A stretch of 26,334 nt of DNA from TMED-70 sp036164085 (GCA_036164085.1 JAYZJV010000005.1:1-26334), one strand, 5' to 3'; counted from the first letter of the stretch, positions 14,488 through 23,215 are shown. Notes: generated by a model from the letters alone, not told the origin. Translations and numbers: made by a program.

Positions 14488-15720
14488 ATGGACAAAAAAA
14501 TTTCTAAATATTTTTATGGGTGGAATATTGTCTTGATCATGGCAATAACATCCTCAATGACAATGGCACTCGGGACATTGAATTTTGGTTTGTTTATAAA
14601 ACCTATGGGAGATGAATTAAATATAGGGAGGTCTTATTTTGGATGGGCTCAAACTGCTAGACAGTTAGTTGGAGGATTAACTAGTCCTATTATGGGAACT
14701 TGGGTTGATAAATATGGTTCAAGAATTATTTTACCCGTAGCAACATTAGTAACAGCTTTGGGATTAATATTACTAGGATTTAATTCTAGCGGGATACTAA
14801 TGATAGTAATTTTTGGGCTTATAGGAATTACTAGCTTAGGAGGTCCTGGAGCATTAATTACAACTGTTCCTATATCAAAATGGTTTGTTAATAAAAGAGG
14901 GAAAGCACTAGCTATTACTTCTCTAGGTGTACCCATTGGTGCCATGATTTTTGTACCTTTAACACAATATTTTATAGATTTTAGCGGATGGAGAAATACA
15001 TGGATTATATTTGGAATACTAGCTATTATAATAATCATCCCTCCTGCCTTGATTCTTTTAAGAAGACAACCTGAAGACATTGGGTTATTACCTGATGGAG
15101 AAAATTCGTCTAAAGAAGACTATATAGATTCAGAAATTTCTTGGGAATTTTCCGAAGCTATAAGAACTACAGTTTTTTGGAAAATAGTTATATGTTTGAC
15201 AGTAATTTCAATGGCTACTGGAACAATAGCTATTCATAGAATTCCAGCTTTTATGGACAGGGGTCTAGATGCTCAGCTAATAGCTTGGTCAACGGCTTTT
15301 GATGCTGTATGTGCAGGTGTCAGCACTTTTACTGTAGGGAGTTTAGTTAAGAGATTTGGTATAAGAATTTTAGGAACAATTTCTTTCCTTTTCCTCGCTT
15401 TCGCTAGTTTAATAACAATTTATGCTTATTCTTTTTTTGAAATTTTTATTTCTATGGCAATTTTTGGACTAGGCATAGGAGGATTAATGTTCATACATTC
15501 GTTTATTTGGGCTGATTATTTTGGAAGAAAAAATTTAGGACAGATTAGAGGTAAAGTCACTCCATTTATTCTTATCTTTGGAGGAATAGGAGCACCTATT
15601 GCAGGATATGTAAGAGATTTTACAGGGAGTTACGTTTCTGTATGGTTTGTTGGAATGTTTATGATGTTTTTTACAGCTGTTTTGTTTTTTACTTGTAAAA
15701 AACCTGTAAAAAAATTGTAA
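14488..15720 (+). CDS. MFS transporter (monocarboxylate/OxlT-like)
   Basis: Twelve-segment major facilitator of 410 residues. The N-terminal half has the pattern FYGWNIVLIM, then FGLFIKPMGDELNIGRSYFGW, and the MFS motif A variant GTWVDKYGSR between segments 2 and 3. A charged central loop (about 190-225, RRQPEDIGLLPDGE) separates the halves. This arrangement is typical of OxlT/monocarboxylate-type facilitators that move small organic acids, but substrate cannot be assigned. The Shine-Dalgarno is weak. The gene is divergent from DUF454 and followed after 35 bases by the lipase lipoprotein, probably as a separate function. It could take up organic acids released by the catabolic enzymes nearby. 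Confidence 0.88.
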   Translation: MDKKISKYFYGWNIVLIMAITSSMTMALGTLNFGLFIKPMGDELNIGRSYFGWAQTARQLVGGLTSPIMGTWVDKYGSRIILPVATLVTALGLILLGFNSSGILMIVIFGLIGITSLGGPGALITTVPISKWFVNKRGKALAITSLGVPIGAMIFVPLTQYFIDFSGWRNTWIIFGILAIIIIIPPALILLRRQPEDIGLLPDGENSSKEDYIDSEISWEFSEAIRTTVFWKIVICLTVISMATGTIAIHRIPAFMDRGLDAQLIAWSTAFDAVCAGVSTFTVGSLVKRFGIRILGTISFLFLAFASLITIYAYSFFEIFISMAIFGLGIGGLMFIHSFIWADYFGRKNLGQIRGKVTPFILIFGGIGAPIAGYVRDFTGSYVSVWFVGMFMMFFTAVLFFTCKKPVKKL

Positions 15721-15755
15721 AATGGTTAATATCAAAAAAATTAGTGGATAAATTT

Positions 15756-17042
15756 ATGAAAAAAATCATAGTAATTATAATGTTATTTTTAGTCGCTTGT
15801 TCAACGACATCTGATGAAAAGGTCATTAAATCAGATGCAAAAGAAATAGGGGACTCATTAGTAAAAGCCTCTTCTAAAATTGAGGAAAAACCATCCGTTA
15901 GTCTTCAACAAATTGGCTTTGAAAGTATACTTCCTGACATCGTTTATCAAAACTTTCTAGTATTAAAAGATTTTGATTATGTTAAAGAAAAATCGGAGCG
16001 TAAAGGTTATAAAATAATAAATGAAGAATTCATAAAAGCTCCCGGCGAAATAATAGCTGATAAGTTTTCAATTAATTTAAGTGGAGGCCTTGCTCTTATT
16101 GTAGAAAAAGATGATATTCTTTTCGTAACCTATCGTTCCACTCACGCACAAACTAAAAAAGAATATACTAAAAATGTCATCACAGATCTTGACGGAGCAA
16201 TGGTAGATGCAGATTGGATATCTTCAGAAGGAGTTTTTGTACATAGAGGATTTGATTCAGAATACGATAGATTTAGAGAGATAATATTACAAACTGTAAA
16301 TGAAAATAATCCAGAAAAAATTATAGTTTCAGGGCATAGTTTAGGCTCAGCATTAGCGACTTTATCAGCACTAGATTTGTCTATGAATTATGGATATGAT
16401 GTATCTCTAGTTTCTATGGGAGGACCAAGAGTAGGAAACAAAGAATACAGAGAATTAATGGACGAGTATGTTAAAGATAATTACAGAATTTATATCCCTC
16501 AGGATCCTATAATAAACATTCCTGGGTCCCTAAAAGAATATGAACATTCTGGTTTTGCTCTTGGTATTAATCCTGATGGTACTCACAATAGTGAAATTAA
16601 AATTGATCATTTTGGATTCACTGCATATAGATCAATTTTTGATGAAAGATTCAATGTTCATCATTATGGGAATTATGTAAAATCTATTAATAAAATTTTA
16701 TCAAAATGTTATAAAGATAAATCAGAATGTTTTGATATGAAAGAAGCATACAAAACATCAATAATAGAACGTGAGACTATGAATCAATTTAGAACAGCAC
16801 TAAGAGCAAAGCCTCAAGAAATGATAGATGAACAAATAGAAAATGCACTTGTGAATATTGAAGAAGAAAAAAATAAAGTAAAAGAATTAACTTCTGAAAT
16901 TAAAGAAAAAACTAACACAGAAGTTCTAAGTAATTTAGATGGAATCATAGAAGCTAATAAGGCCAAAACAGAATGGGTGAAAAGTTATAAAGAAAAAGCC
17001 AAAAGCTTAAAAGACAAAGCCAAAGGTTTATTAAATAAATAA
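15756..17042 (+). CDS. Class 3 lipase-like lipoprotein
   Basis: Secreted, membrane-anchored alpha/beta hydrolase of the lipase class 3 family (fungal-lipase type). I prefer ATG 15756 over the in-frame GTG at 15744 because it gives a clean lipoprotein signal (MKKIIVIIMLFLVAC, C15). In the 428-residue form, the nucleophile elbow is SGHSLGSALA (S195). VTYRST (near 125) is the oxyanion region, the likely acid is D250 (YIPQDPIINIP) and the base is H302 or H303 (NVHHYGNY). A C-terminal extension (about 330-428) is highly charged and helical, rich in Lys/Glu, and may contact the envelope or a partner. The substrate is probably a mono- or diacylglycerol-like ester. The 3' end converges on a tRNA gene. 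Confidence 0.85.
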   Translation: MKKIIVIIMLFLVACSTTSDEKVIKSDAKEIGDSLVKASSKIEEKPSVSLQQIGFESILPDIVYQNFLVLKDFDYVKEKSERKGYKIINEEFIKAPGEIIADKFSINLSGGLALIVEKDDILFVTYRSTHAQTKKEYTKNVITDLDGAMVDADWISSEGVFVHRGFDSEYDRFREIILQTVNENNPEKIIVSGHSLGSALATLSALDLSMNYGYDVSLVSMGGPRVGNKEYRELMDEYVKDNYRIYIPQDPIINIPGSLKEYEHSGFALGINPDGTHNSEIKIDHFGFTAYRSIFDERFNVHHYGNYVKSINKILSKCYKDKSECFDMKEAYKTSIIERETMNQFRTALRAKPQEMIDEQIENALVNIEEEKNKVKELTSEIKEKTNTEVLSNLDGIIEANKAKTEWVKSYKEKAKSLKDKAKGLLNK

Positions 17043-17047
17043 GATTT

Positions 17048-17123
17048 TGGTGGAGCCTGGGAGGATCGAACTCCCGACCTCTTCCGTGCAAGGGAAGCGC
17101 TCTCCCAGCTGAGCTAAGGCCCC
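17048..17123 (-). tRNA. tRNA-Ala (anticodon TGC)
   Basis: A 76-base cloverleaf with encoded CCA. The acceptor stem GGGGCCT/AGGCTCC contains the G3-U70 wobble pair that marks alanine tRNAs. The anticodon stem-loop is CTTCC-CTTGCAC-GGAAG with anticodon TGC. The T-loop TTCGATC is standard. It lies 5 bases after the convergent lipase gene. Confidence 0.97.
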
Positions 17124-17290
17124 ATTTAGTTAGAATGCGTATTTGTAATGATACCAAATCAATTATAAATGAATCTATTATTTAATTGTTGAAATTGTCG
17201 AAATTTTTGTTGAAACAAATTAAAGACTAAGCTCTTAACTTTGTCATCATATATTTGAATAATTAGTCTGATTGATTCATAATTTTTAAT

Positions 17291-17935
17291 ATGATTACTC
17301 AAGAACACAAAGGAGATTATCTAGATTACGTTACTTCTGTTCCAGATGACTACTCAAGAGATAAACAATATAGAATTATAATTTTAATGCATGGCTTTGG
17401 AGCTAATATGTATGATCTTTTAACTCTGGCTCCAATGATTAACCAAAAAGATTTTATATACGTTTTTCCAAATGCACCCATAAAAATCAATATGGGTTTT
17501 AGTCACAATGGCTATGCATGGTTTCCCATTGAATCTCAGAACTATCATGATTCGTCTAAATTACTAAATAAAACAATTGATGAAGTTTTGTCTAAATATA
17601 ATTCAAGTGATGTTTATATTGGTGGATTCTCACAAGGAGGAATGATGGCTATTCACTCAGGCTTGTTCTCTGAAAGAGCATACACTGGTGTTATTGCATT
17701 AAGTTCTAAAATCATAAATATTGATGAATTAATAATAAAACAAAACAGACCTGAAAATACTGGAATATTTATCAGCCATGGTAAATTTGATGCTGTTATT
17801 GATATAAAAGAAGGTATATCAATGAAAGACAAATTAGAAGATTTAGGGTTCAAAATAAGTTTCAAAGAATATGAAATAGGACATGAAATAAACTCCAATG
17901 TGTTAGAAGACTTATCTACATGGCTTTCAAAATAA
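17291..17935 (+). CDS. Phospholipase/carboxylesterase family alpha/beta hydrolase
   Basis: Small cytoplasmic esterase of the Abhydrolase_2 (carboxylesterase/lysophospholipase) family, 214 residues, the normal size. It shows the oxyanion region LMHGFGANMYDLL (32-44), FPNAPIKI (59-66) and WFPI typical of the family. The nucleophile elbow is GGFSQGGMM (S114), the acid D167 (HGKFDAVI) and the base H198 (IGHEI). The complete triad argues for an active enzyme. There is no signal peptide and no obvious Shine-Dalgarno before the ATG. The 55-base gap to the next gene leaves co-transcription open. Substrates are short-chain esters or lysophospholipids by family; none can be named here. Confidence 0.88.
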   Translation: MITQEHKGDYLDYVTSVPDDYSRDKQYRIIILMHGFGANMYDLLTLAPMINQKDFIYVFPNAPIKINMGFSHNGYAWFPIESQNYHDSSKLLNKTIDEVLSKYNSSDVYIGGFSQGGMMAIHSGLFSERAYTGVIALSSKIINIDELIIKQNRPENTGIFISHGKFDAVIDIKEGISMKDKLEDLGFKISFKEYEIGHEINSNVLEDLSTWLSK

Positions 17936-17990
17936 TAATTGGGGATAATATATAATTCTTTTAAATAAACAATTTAGGGGGAATAATAAA

Positions 17991-18689
17991 ATGAATTCCA
18001 AAGCAACCGGAATGAGTCTGACTCTTGGAATAATAGTTGGATTTATCGGTTATATTTTATGGCAAATCACAATTGGAATTGACACCAAAAGTGATGACAT
18101 TACAACAATACTAACAAATAGTGGAGATGGTTCAGCAATGATCCAGATTTCTTCTATTTTAATTAGTATTGGATTAATTACATATGTTGCAGGACTTATA
18201 AGCACAAGAGGAACTACAGATAGTAGTTTAGAAAGTATAGGAATTGTGTTTTTTGTAGGTGCTGTTGGTATGTGGGTGTTTAATATTGGCGCAGGTTTAG
18301 CTTTAGCTGAAATGGGAGAAAAATTTGTAGCGGCTATGGGTGGTGCTGCAGCAGGAAATGCTGAAGCAGCTGCGACTGCAGGTACTATTGGAACGGCTGG
18401 GGGCTATATCCAAGCTATAAATGTAGCAACTTCAACAATGGGAGGTTTACTAGCTGGTATCGGTTTCCTTTCCTTAGGATTAGCCTACAGAGGCACTGAT
18501 ATAAAGGGAGCAATAAGCTTTCTTCCAGTGGGACTAATAGCAATCCTTCAAGGATTGATACTAATTGTATCAGCAATCATTATCAGTCCATTAGTCAGTG
18601 TTGAAGCTGCATCACAAGTAAGTGGAATTGCCTTTATAATTATACTTATTTGGTCAGTTTCAAGAGGAATGGCTATATCGCGAAGTTAG
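17991..18689 (+). CDS. Unknown multi-pass membrane protein
   Basis: I do not recognise this 232-residue protein. It has about six hydrophobic segments in two halves: roughly 8-25, 52-72, 83-108, then 143-165, 173-195 and 208-226. The halves are separated by an Ala/Gly-rich loop (AAMGGAAAGNAEAAATAGTIG, about 115-137). A strong Shine-Dalgarno (TAGGGGGA) lies about 7 bases before the ATG, so it is well translated. There are no charged catalytic motifs. A loose resemblance in layout to the partial membrane protein at 25941-26334 (Ala/Ser-rich loop followed by hydrophobic segments) is noted but weak. It ends just before a long palindromic terminator. Confidence 0.75.
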   Translation: MNSKATGMSLTLGIIVGFIGYILWQITIGIDTKSDDITTILTNSGDGSAMIQISSILISIGLITYVAGLISTRGTTDSSLESIGIVFFVGAVGMWVFNIGAGLALAEMGEKFVAAMGGAAAGNAEAAATAGTIGTAGGYIQAINVATSTMGGLLAGIGFLSLGLAYRGTDIKGAISFLPVGLIAILQGLILIVSAIIISPLVSVEAASQVSGIAFIIILIWSVSRGMAISRS

Positions 18690-18705
18690 TTTTGAAATAG
18701 AGCTG

Positions 18706-18763
18706 TTTAAGTAAAAATAACCCTTTTTATAGATAGAAATAAAGAGGGTTATTTTTACTTAAA
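18706..18763. terminator. Long palindromic, probably bidirectional terminator
   Basis: A perfect 19-bp inverted repeat (18706-18724 against 18745-18763) with a 20-base loop follows the membrane-protein gene. The AACCCT/AGGGTT core is flanked by A-rich sequence on the left and T-rich sequence on the right, as expected for termination on both strands. Confidence 0.75.
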
Positions 18764-18800
18764 GCTATTTATTAAACTTAAAAATTATAGATAAATTTAT

Positions 18801-18828
18801 TTGAATTTTTTATATATCAGGGTAAATT
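18801..18828 (+). promoter_or_regulatory. Candidate promoter of tRNA-Gln
   Basis: TTGAAT (18801-18806) and TAAATT (18823-18828) are separated by 16 bases and would start transcription about 13 bases before the tRNA. Both boxes are imperfect, so this is tentative. Confidence 0.35.
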
Positions 18829-18847
18829 TAAAAAAGTTCGTAAATAA

Positions 18848-18921
18848 TCCCGGGTGGTCTAATGGTAGGACAGAGGACTTTGACTCCTCCAGTCCTGGTT
18901 CGAATCCAGGCCCGGGAGCCA
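18848..18921 (+). tRNA. tRNA-Gln (anticodon TTG)
   Basis: A 74-base cloverleaf with encoded CCA. The acceptor stem is TCCCGGG/CCCGGGA with discriminator G. The anticodon arm is GAGGA-CTTTGAC-TCCTC with anticodon TTG, and the T-loop is TTCGAAT. It lies only 8 bases from the 3' end of the convergent dppF gene. Confidence 0.96.
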
Positions 18922-18929
18922 AGTGTCTT

Positions 18930-20045
18930 TTATCCCATTTCTTGATCTACGGAAAGTTTGAATTCAGATAAATCATGACCAGTAACTGTACTCCAAGGAG
19001 TCTCTATTACATAGTGATCTTTACCGACTTCTACAAGCGGAGGTCGTTCTTTAGTATATTTATGATTTTTTCTGACAGGCAAAGGAGTTCTTGTTTGAAA
19101 AACATCTCCTACTGGAGGATTAACAGGTGAAACAACTTCACCTGGAAGAACAATCTCATCTCTTTCTATATCAGGATGAGAAGGTAAGGCTGCAGAAATC
19201 AAAGCGTTTGTATACAAATGTGTAGGATTAGCAAAAATAGCTTCAGTATCACCATATTCTTGAACAACTCCCAAATACATTACGGCTGTTCTATGACACA
19301 TGTATCTTACAGTTGCTAAATTGTGAGCAATAAGAATATAAGCCAAATTATGCTCTTTTTGCAGATCTACTAAAATATTCATTATTTGAGCTCTAATTGA
19401 AACATCTAATGCAGAAACAGGTTCATCTAAAACAATTAATTTTGGATTTAGAGCAAGTGCTCTTGCTATCCCAATTCTTTGCCTTTGTCCACCTGAAAAT
19501 TCATGAGGATACAAATTCCCTTGATAAGGATTTAATCCTACTTCAGCCAAAAGATCTCCAGCTCTAGTGTTTCTCTCTTTTTTAGTCATAGTTGTATTGA
19601 TTTCTAAAGGTTCTCCTATAATAGTGTTGACTCTCATTCTAGGATTTAGAGAGGACCAAGGGTCTTGAAATACTGCTTGAACAGACCTTCTCATTTCTCT
19701 TCTTCCAGCAGCTGAAAGAGTTTTAACGTCTTGTCCTTCAAAATAAATACTTCCAACAGGAACTCCTCCATCGGTTGAGGGATCTTCTAGTCCTAAAACC
19801 ATTTTTGCTGTAGTAGTTTTACCACAACCAGATTCTCCAACAAGTCCTACAGTTTCACCTGCCGGAACATCAAAAGAAACATCATCAACCGCTTTCAACC
19901 AATCGTGAGATCCGATAATAGGTAGGCCTTTATTAACTTGATACCATTTCCTTACATTTCTTACCTGAATTATTGGATCCCCATCATTGGAACACCCTAT
20001 TGCCTCAGGAACACTTGAATAATCTCTTTTTTCTTCTGTAGTCAT
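18930..20045 (-). CDS. dppF: Peptide ABC transporter ATPase, DppF/OppF-like
   Basis: Cytoplasmic ATPase driving peptide import, partner of the DppD-like protein encoded 23 bases upstream. The 371 residues contain Walker A GESGCGKT (70-77), a Q-loop VFQDPWSSLNP (125-135), the ABC signature FSGGQRQR (183-190), Walker B LIVLDEP (203-209) and the switch histidine in LIAHNLATV. The C-terminal oligopeptide-transporter extension contains the usual LPGEVVSPVNPP and CR-like region, but here the segment reads FQTRTPLPV. The final FxxR-Cys pattern of iron-sulfur-containing OppF proteins is not seen. GAGGA precedes the start. No permease is adjacent; the best match in the window is the DppBC pair about 17 kb away. 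Confidence 0.94.
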   Translation of the reverse strand: MTTEEKRDYSSVPEAIGCSNDGDPIIQVRNVRKWYQVNKGLPIIGSHDWLKAVDDVSFDVPAGETVGLVGESGCGKTTTAKMVLGLEDPSTDGGVPVGSIYFEGQDVKTLSAAGRREMRRSVQAVFQDPWSSLNPRMRVNTIIGEPLEINTTMTKKERNTRAGDLLAEVGLNPYQGNLYPHEFSGGQRQRIGIARALALNPKLIVLDEPVSALDVSIRAQIMNILVDLQKEHNLAYILIAHNLATVRYMCHRTAVMYLGVVQEYGDTEAIFANPTHLYTNALISAALPSHPDIERDEIVLPGEVVSPVNPPVGDVFQTRTPLPVRKNHKYTKERPPLVEVGKDHYVIETPWSTVTGHDLSEFKLSVDQEMG

Positions 20046-20068
20046 TTTTTCCTCACGAATTATTTTGT

Positions 20069-21151
20069 TTAATACGAAACTAAATCTTTATACTTATCAA
20101 AATCAGCAACCGAACATCTAGACATTTGAACAAAATGCCCTTCTTTCACTTCAACTAACTCAGGTCTAATATTGGCATCTTTCTCATCAAATTTTAAGGG
20201 TGATCTAGGAGCAAAGGAGTCTCCTGGAGGAAGATTATACAATAACGGTGGCTGACCTTCAATTTGAGGCAATCTTCCTGTTTTTTCCTCTAACTTTGGA
20301 ACGGATCCAATAAGAGCCTTAGTATACTCATGAAGAGGATTATTAAAAATCTCTCTTACATCAGCCATTTCAACAATTCTTCCTGCATACATAACTGCTA
20401 CTCTGTCACACATTTTTGCTACTATTCCAAAGTCGTGTGTGATAAAAATAATTGCAGCTCCAGTTTCAGCCTGAATTTGTTTCAATAGTCTTAGATAAGC
20501 TGCTTGAATTGTCACGTCAAGAGAGGTAGTTGGCTCATCAGCAATAATTACTGAAGGGTTTGAAGAAATTCCTATAGCACCAACAACCCTTTGTCTCATT
20601 CCTCCTGATAATTGATGAGGATAGTCTCTGGCTCTTGTTTCAGCAGCAGGTATTCTTACTTTCTTTAAAGCATCAACAACTTTTTCCCATCTACTCTTAC
20701 CTTTTAGATTTTGATGAATTCCTATAGCTTCACCTACCTGATCATTTATATCAAATACAGGGTTTAGAGCCTGCATTGGATCTTGCAGAATCATAGAAAT
20801 TTCACCACCTCTTACACGAGTCATTTCTTTTTCTGAAAGTTCCAATATATTTCTTCCATTTAATATTACTTCTCCACCAGCAATCAAACCCGGGGGAGAT
20901 TGTATAAGCCTCATTATTGATAGTGCTGTAACTGATTTTCCTGATCCTGACTCACCCACAACTCCTAGAGTTTCTCCTTTTTTTACAGAATATGAAACTC
21001 CATCACAAGCTTTAACTGTACCCCATTTTGTAGTGAAATGTGTTTGTAGATTTTTTAATTCAAGTACAACTTCGTCTCTAACAGTTGATGGACCAAAACC
21101 ATCTCTGTCAATAGATTCATCTTTTACTTTTGAATCTGATTTTTTAGCCAT
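20069..21151 (-). CDS. dppD: Peptide ABC transporter ATPase, DppD/OppD-like
   Basis: Second ATPase of the importer, 360 residues. Motifs in order are Walker A GESGSGKS (66-73), Q-loop ILQDPMQALNP (121-131), signature LSGGMRQR (181-188), Walker B VIIADEPTT (201-209) and switch region FITHDFGIV. The C-terminal extension has EGQPPLLYNLPPGDSFAPR and a single cysteine (MSRCSVADF). That corresponds to the end of the cysteine cluster found in many OppD proteins, but the other cysteines are replaced. A Shine-Dalgarno (AGAGGA) is about 7 bases from the ATG. It is first in a two-gene operon with dppF. A 25-residue charged N-terminal extension (MAKKSDSKVK...) precedes the domain. Confidence 0.94.
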   Translation of the reverse strand: MAKKSDSKVKDESIDRDGFGPSTVRDEVVLELKNLQTHFTTKWGTVKACDGVSYSVKKGETLGVVGESGSGKSVTALSIMRLIQSPPGLIAGGEVILNGRNILELSEKEMTRVRGGEISMILQDPMQALNPVFDINDQVGEAIGIHQNLKGKSRWEKVVDALKKVRIPAAETRARDYPHQLSGGMRQRVVGAIGISSNPSVIIADEPTTSLDVTIQAAYLRLLKQIQAETGAAIIFITHDFGIVAKMCDRVAVMYAGRIVEMADVREIFNNPLHEYTKALIGSVPKLEEKTGRLPQIEGQPPLLYNLPPGDSFAPRSPLKFDEKDANIRPELVEVKEGHFVQMSRCSVADFDKYKDLVSY

Positions 21152-21258
21152 TCTTAATCCTCTTATAAATTAATTTTTTTTGAGTCTTTTAACAAGTTAC
21201 TGTAAACATATCATAAAAGATAAAAAAAAATAGTTATAAAAAAGTGCTTTTAATGATT

Positions 21259-22620
21259 TTAAACTTCTTTTTCAATCTTACGAATCGCAGTGGATAAACC
21301 TTCCACTAAAAAGTCTATCTCATCCTTATTAATATTCAAAGGTGGACAAAGTGAAATAATATCACCTGCCCTAAATGTAAAAATGTTGCTCTCATTTAGA
21401 TATTTAGGTATCTTTTTTTGAATTTCAAGGGAAGCAGGAAGTTTTTGTTTTGATTTTTTATCACTTAATAACTCTATTGCAGCTAATAGCCCTAATCCTC
21501 TAACATCACCAACGATTTTTGAACTACTAAGTTCTTCTAGCTTATTTAATAAATATTCACCCATTTTTTTAGAATTCTCTACTAAATTTTCTCTTTCATA
21601 GATTTCTAAATTTTTTAAACCTGCCGCACAAGAAGCTGGGTGCCCCCCAAAAGTTATAAGGTGTAAAAACATTTCTTTTTCTGTGCCTATGAAAGAATCT
21701 GCTATTTTTTTTGTAGCTATAGCAGCACCTAATGGAGAGTATCCGCTCGTCAATGATTTTGCAACTGTTGTGATATCTGGAACCATATCCCAATGATCTG
21801 TAGCAAAATATTTGCCTGTCCTTCCAAACCCTGTTATCACTTCGTCAGCTATTAAAACTACATTATAATTATCTGCTATTTCTCTAAGCCTTTGCCAATA
21901 TTCTTTAGGAGGGATATGTATCCCATATGCCACTGAAATAGGTTCTGCAATCATAGCTGCAACACTATCAGGACCAGTATGTTTTATAGCTTCCTCAAAT
22001 TGATTTGCGCAATGAATAGCATAATCGATTGGATTCATATTATCTGGAATCCTGTAAGAATCCCAGTTTTGTACATGAATTGCCCCAGGCATTTCTGGAC
22101 CCATTGTATCTGACGTAGAAGGTTTACCTAAACTAACTGCCATTGCAGTTGCACCATGATATGAATATCTTCTAGAAATTACTTTATATGCTCCAGATTT
22201 ACCTGTATTCATCTGGTATTTTTTAGCCATTTTAACAGCAGTTTCTACAGATTCTGAACCCCCTGAAGTAAAAAATGATCTTGCAGATTTGTCTGGAAAT
22301 ATTTCTGCAATTTTTGCAGCTAATTCAATTTGTGGGATACAGGCTGCCATTGCTGGCGGAGTTTCAATTTCACAAATTTGCTCATAAATTGCCTGTCCTA
22401 TCTCAGCTCTACCATAACCCGCTCCTTTGAACCAAAGGCCTCCTGTTGAATCTAGAAATTTGTTGTCATTTATATCAGTGACCCATACACCTTCTCCTTT
22501 AACAAAAATTCTTAGATCTCCTGCCCAATCGTTTATTTGTTGGGCATGCATAAATAAATTTTGAGATGCCAAACTTTGTAATTCTTCAATCTTCTCTCCA
22601 TTAATTGACAATTCATTCAT
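21259..22620 (-). CDS. Class III PLP aminotransferase (omega-amino-acid/pyruvate type)
   Basis: Aminotransferase of 453 residues. It contains the phosphate-binding TSGGSESVETAVKMAK (118-133), RYSYHGATAMA (151-161), the PLP-ring aspartate in IADEVITGFGRTG (257-269) and the Schiff-base lysine K288 (TTVAKSLTSGYSPLGA). FGGHPASCAAGL follows in the small-domain junction. This fits the omega-amino-acid:pyruvate / putrescine / taurine aminotransferase branch of class III, which removes terminal amino groups from amines. The gene stands alone, about 100 bases upstream of dppD on the same strand. A role in breaking down imported amino compounds is plausible. The amine donor cannot be chosen from sequence. 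Confidence 0.9.
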   Translation of the reverse strand: MNELSINGEKIEELQSLASQNLFMHAQQINDWAGDLRIFVKGEGVWVTDINDNKFLDSTGGLWFKGAGYGRAEIGQAIYEQICEIETPPAMAACIPQIELAAKIAEIFPDKSARSFFTSGGSESVETAVKMAKKYQMNTGKSGAYKVISRRYSYHGATAMAVSLGKPSTSDTMGPEMPGAIHVQNWDSYRIPDNMNPIDYAIHCANQFEEAIKHTGPDSVAAMIAEPISVAYGIHIPPKEYWQRLREIADNYNVVLIADEVITGFGRTGKYFATDHWDMVPDITTVAKSLTSGYSPLGAAIATKKIADSFIGTEKEMFLHLITFGGHPASCAAGLKNLEIYERENLVENSKKMGEYLLNKLEELSSSKIVGDVRGLGLLAAIELLSDKKSKQKLPASLEIQKKIPKYLNESNIFTFRAGDIISLCPPLNINKDEIDFLVEGLSTAIRKIEKEV

Positions 22621-22725
22621 AGCAAAACTTTTCTATTATTTGTTGATTTATTACTAATATATAAAAAAAACTTTAAATAACAAAGTTTAGAATAAATTTA
22701 TTTTTATTTTTGAAATAATAAGAAT

Positions 22726-23193
22726 ATGGTTATATTTTCTAAAAAAGATAAGGTTTTTCAATTATCTGTCCAACAAATAGTCCCTCAAAACATAGAAACA
22801 GTTTTTTCATTTTTTGAAACACCAAAAAATTTAAATTTAATTACCCCTTCATGGCTAAATTTTAAAATTCTCCCTCCAGTACCAAAATCAAGTTATGCGG
22901 GGTTAGAAATTTCTTATAGACTTAATCTTCACAAATTTCCAATGAATTGGAAAAGTAGAATTATCCAATATAAAAAAAATGTTTTTTTTTGTGACAAGCA
23001 AATTTTTGGTCCATACATGTTTTGGGAACATACACATAAATTTACTTCAGATGGAAAAAACACAATAATTGATGATGTAGTAAATTACAAAGTTTTATTT
23101 GGGAATGTTATTCACAAACTTTTCGTAAAAAAAGACCTAAAAAAAATTTTTGAATATAGATATAAAAAAATTGAAGAATTATTTAAAAAATAG
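22726..23193 (+). CDS. SRPBCC (START-like) ligand-binding protein
   Basis: A 155-residue protein of the polyketide cyclase / SRPBCC fold. It shows the typical N-terminal VQQIVPQNIETVFSFFETP helix-grip start, NLNLITPSWLNFKI, then WKSRIIQYKKN, FGPYMFWEHTHKF and the C-terminal helix DLKKIFEYRYKKIEELF. The relatives are the single-domain proteins often called 'SRPBCC family' or 'cell division inhibitor'-like, whose ligand is usually unknown. It probably forms a hydrophobic cavity. The base composition is very AT-rich. It is divergent from the aminotransferase and ends 45 bases before tRNA-Asn. No clear Shine-Dalgarno is visible. Confidence 0.8.
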   Translation: MVIFSKKDKVFQLSVQQIVPQNIETVFSFFETPKNLNLITPSWLNFKILPPVPKSSYAGLEISYRLNLHKFPMNWKSRIIQYKKNVFFCDKQIFGPYMFWEHTHKFTSDGKNTIIDDVVNYKVLFGNVIHKLFVKKDLKKIFEYRYKKIEELFKK

Positions 23194-23215
23194 TACACAC
23201 AATTAAAAGGTGCTT

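Noticed and set aside
14649..15080. Minus-strand 143-codon open frame inside the MFS gene
   Set aside because: The opposite strand encodes an obvious 12-segment transporter; the antisense product is a hydrophobic shadow with no ribosome site.
15744..15755. GTG start for the lipase lipoprotein
   Set aside because: It is possible but would only add four residues before a complete signal peptide; the ATG at 15756 is more natural.
16954..17157. Minus-strand 67-codon open frame
   Set aside because: It runs through tRNA-Ala in antisense of the lipase end; part of its translation is simply the tRNA sequence, a common false gene.
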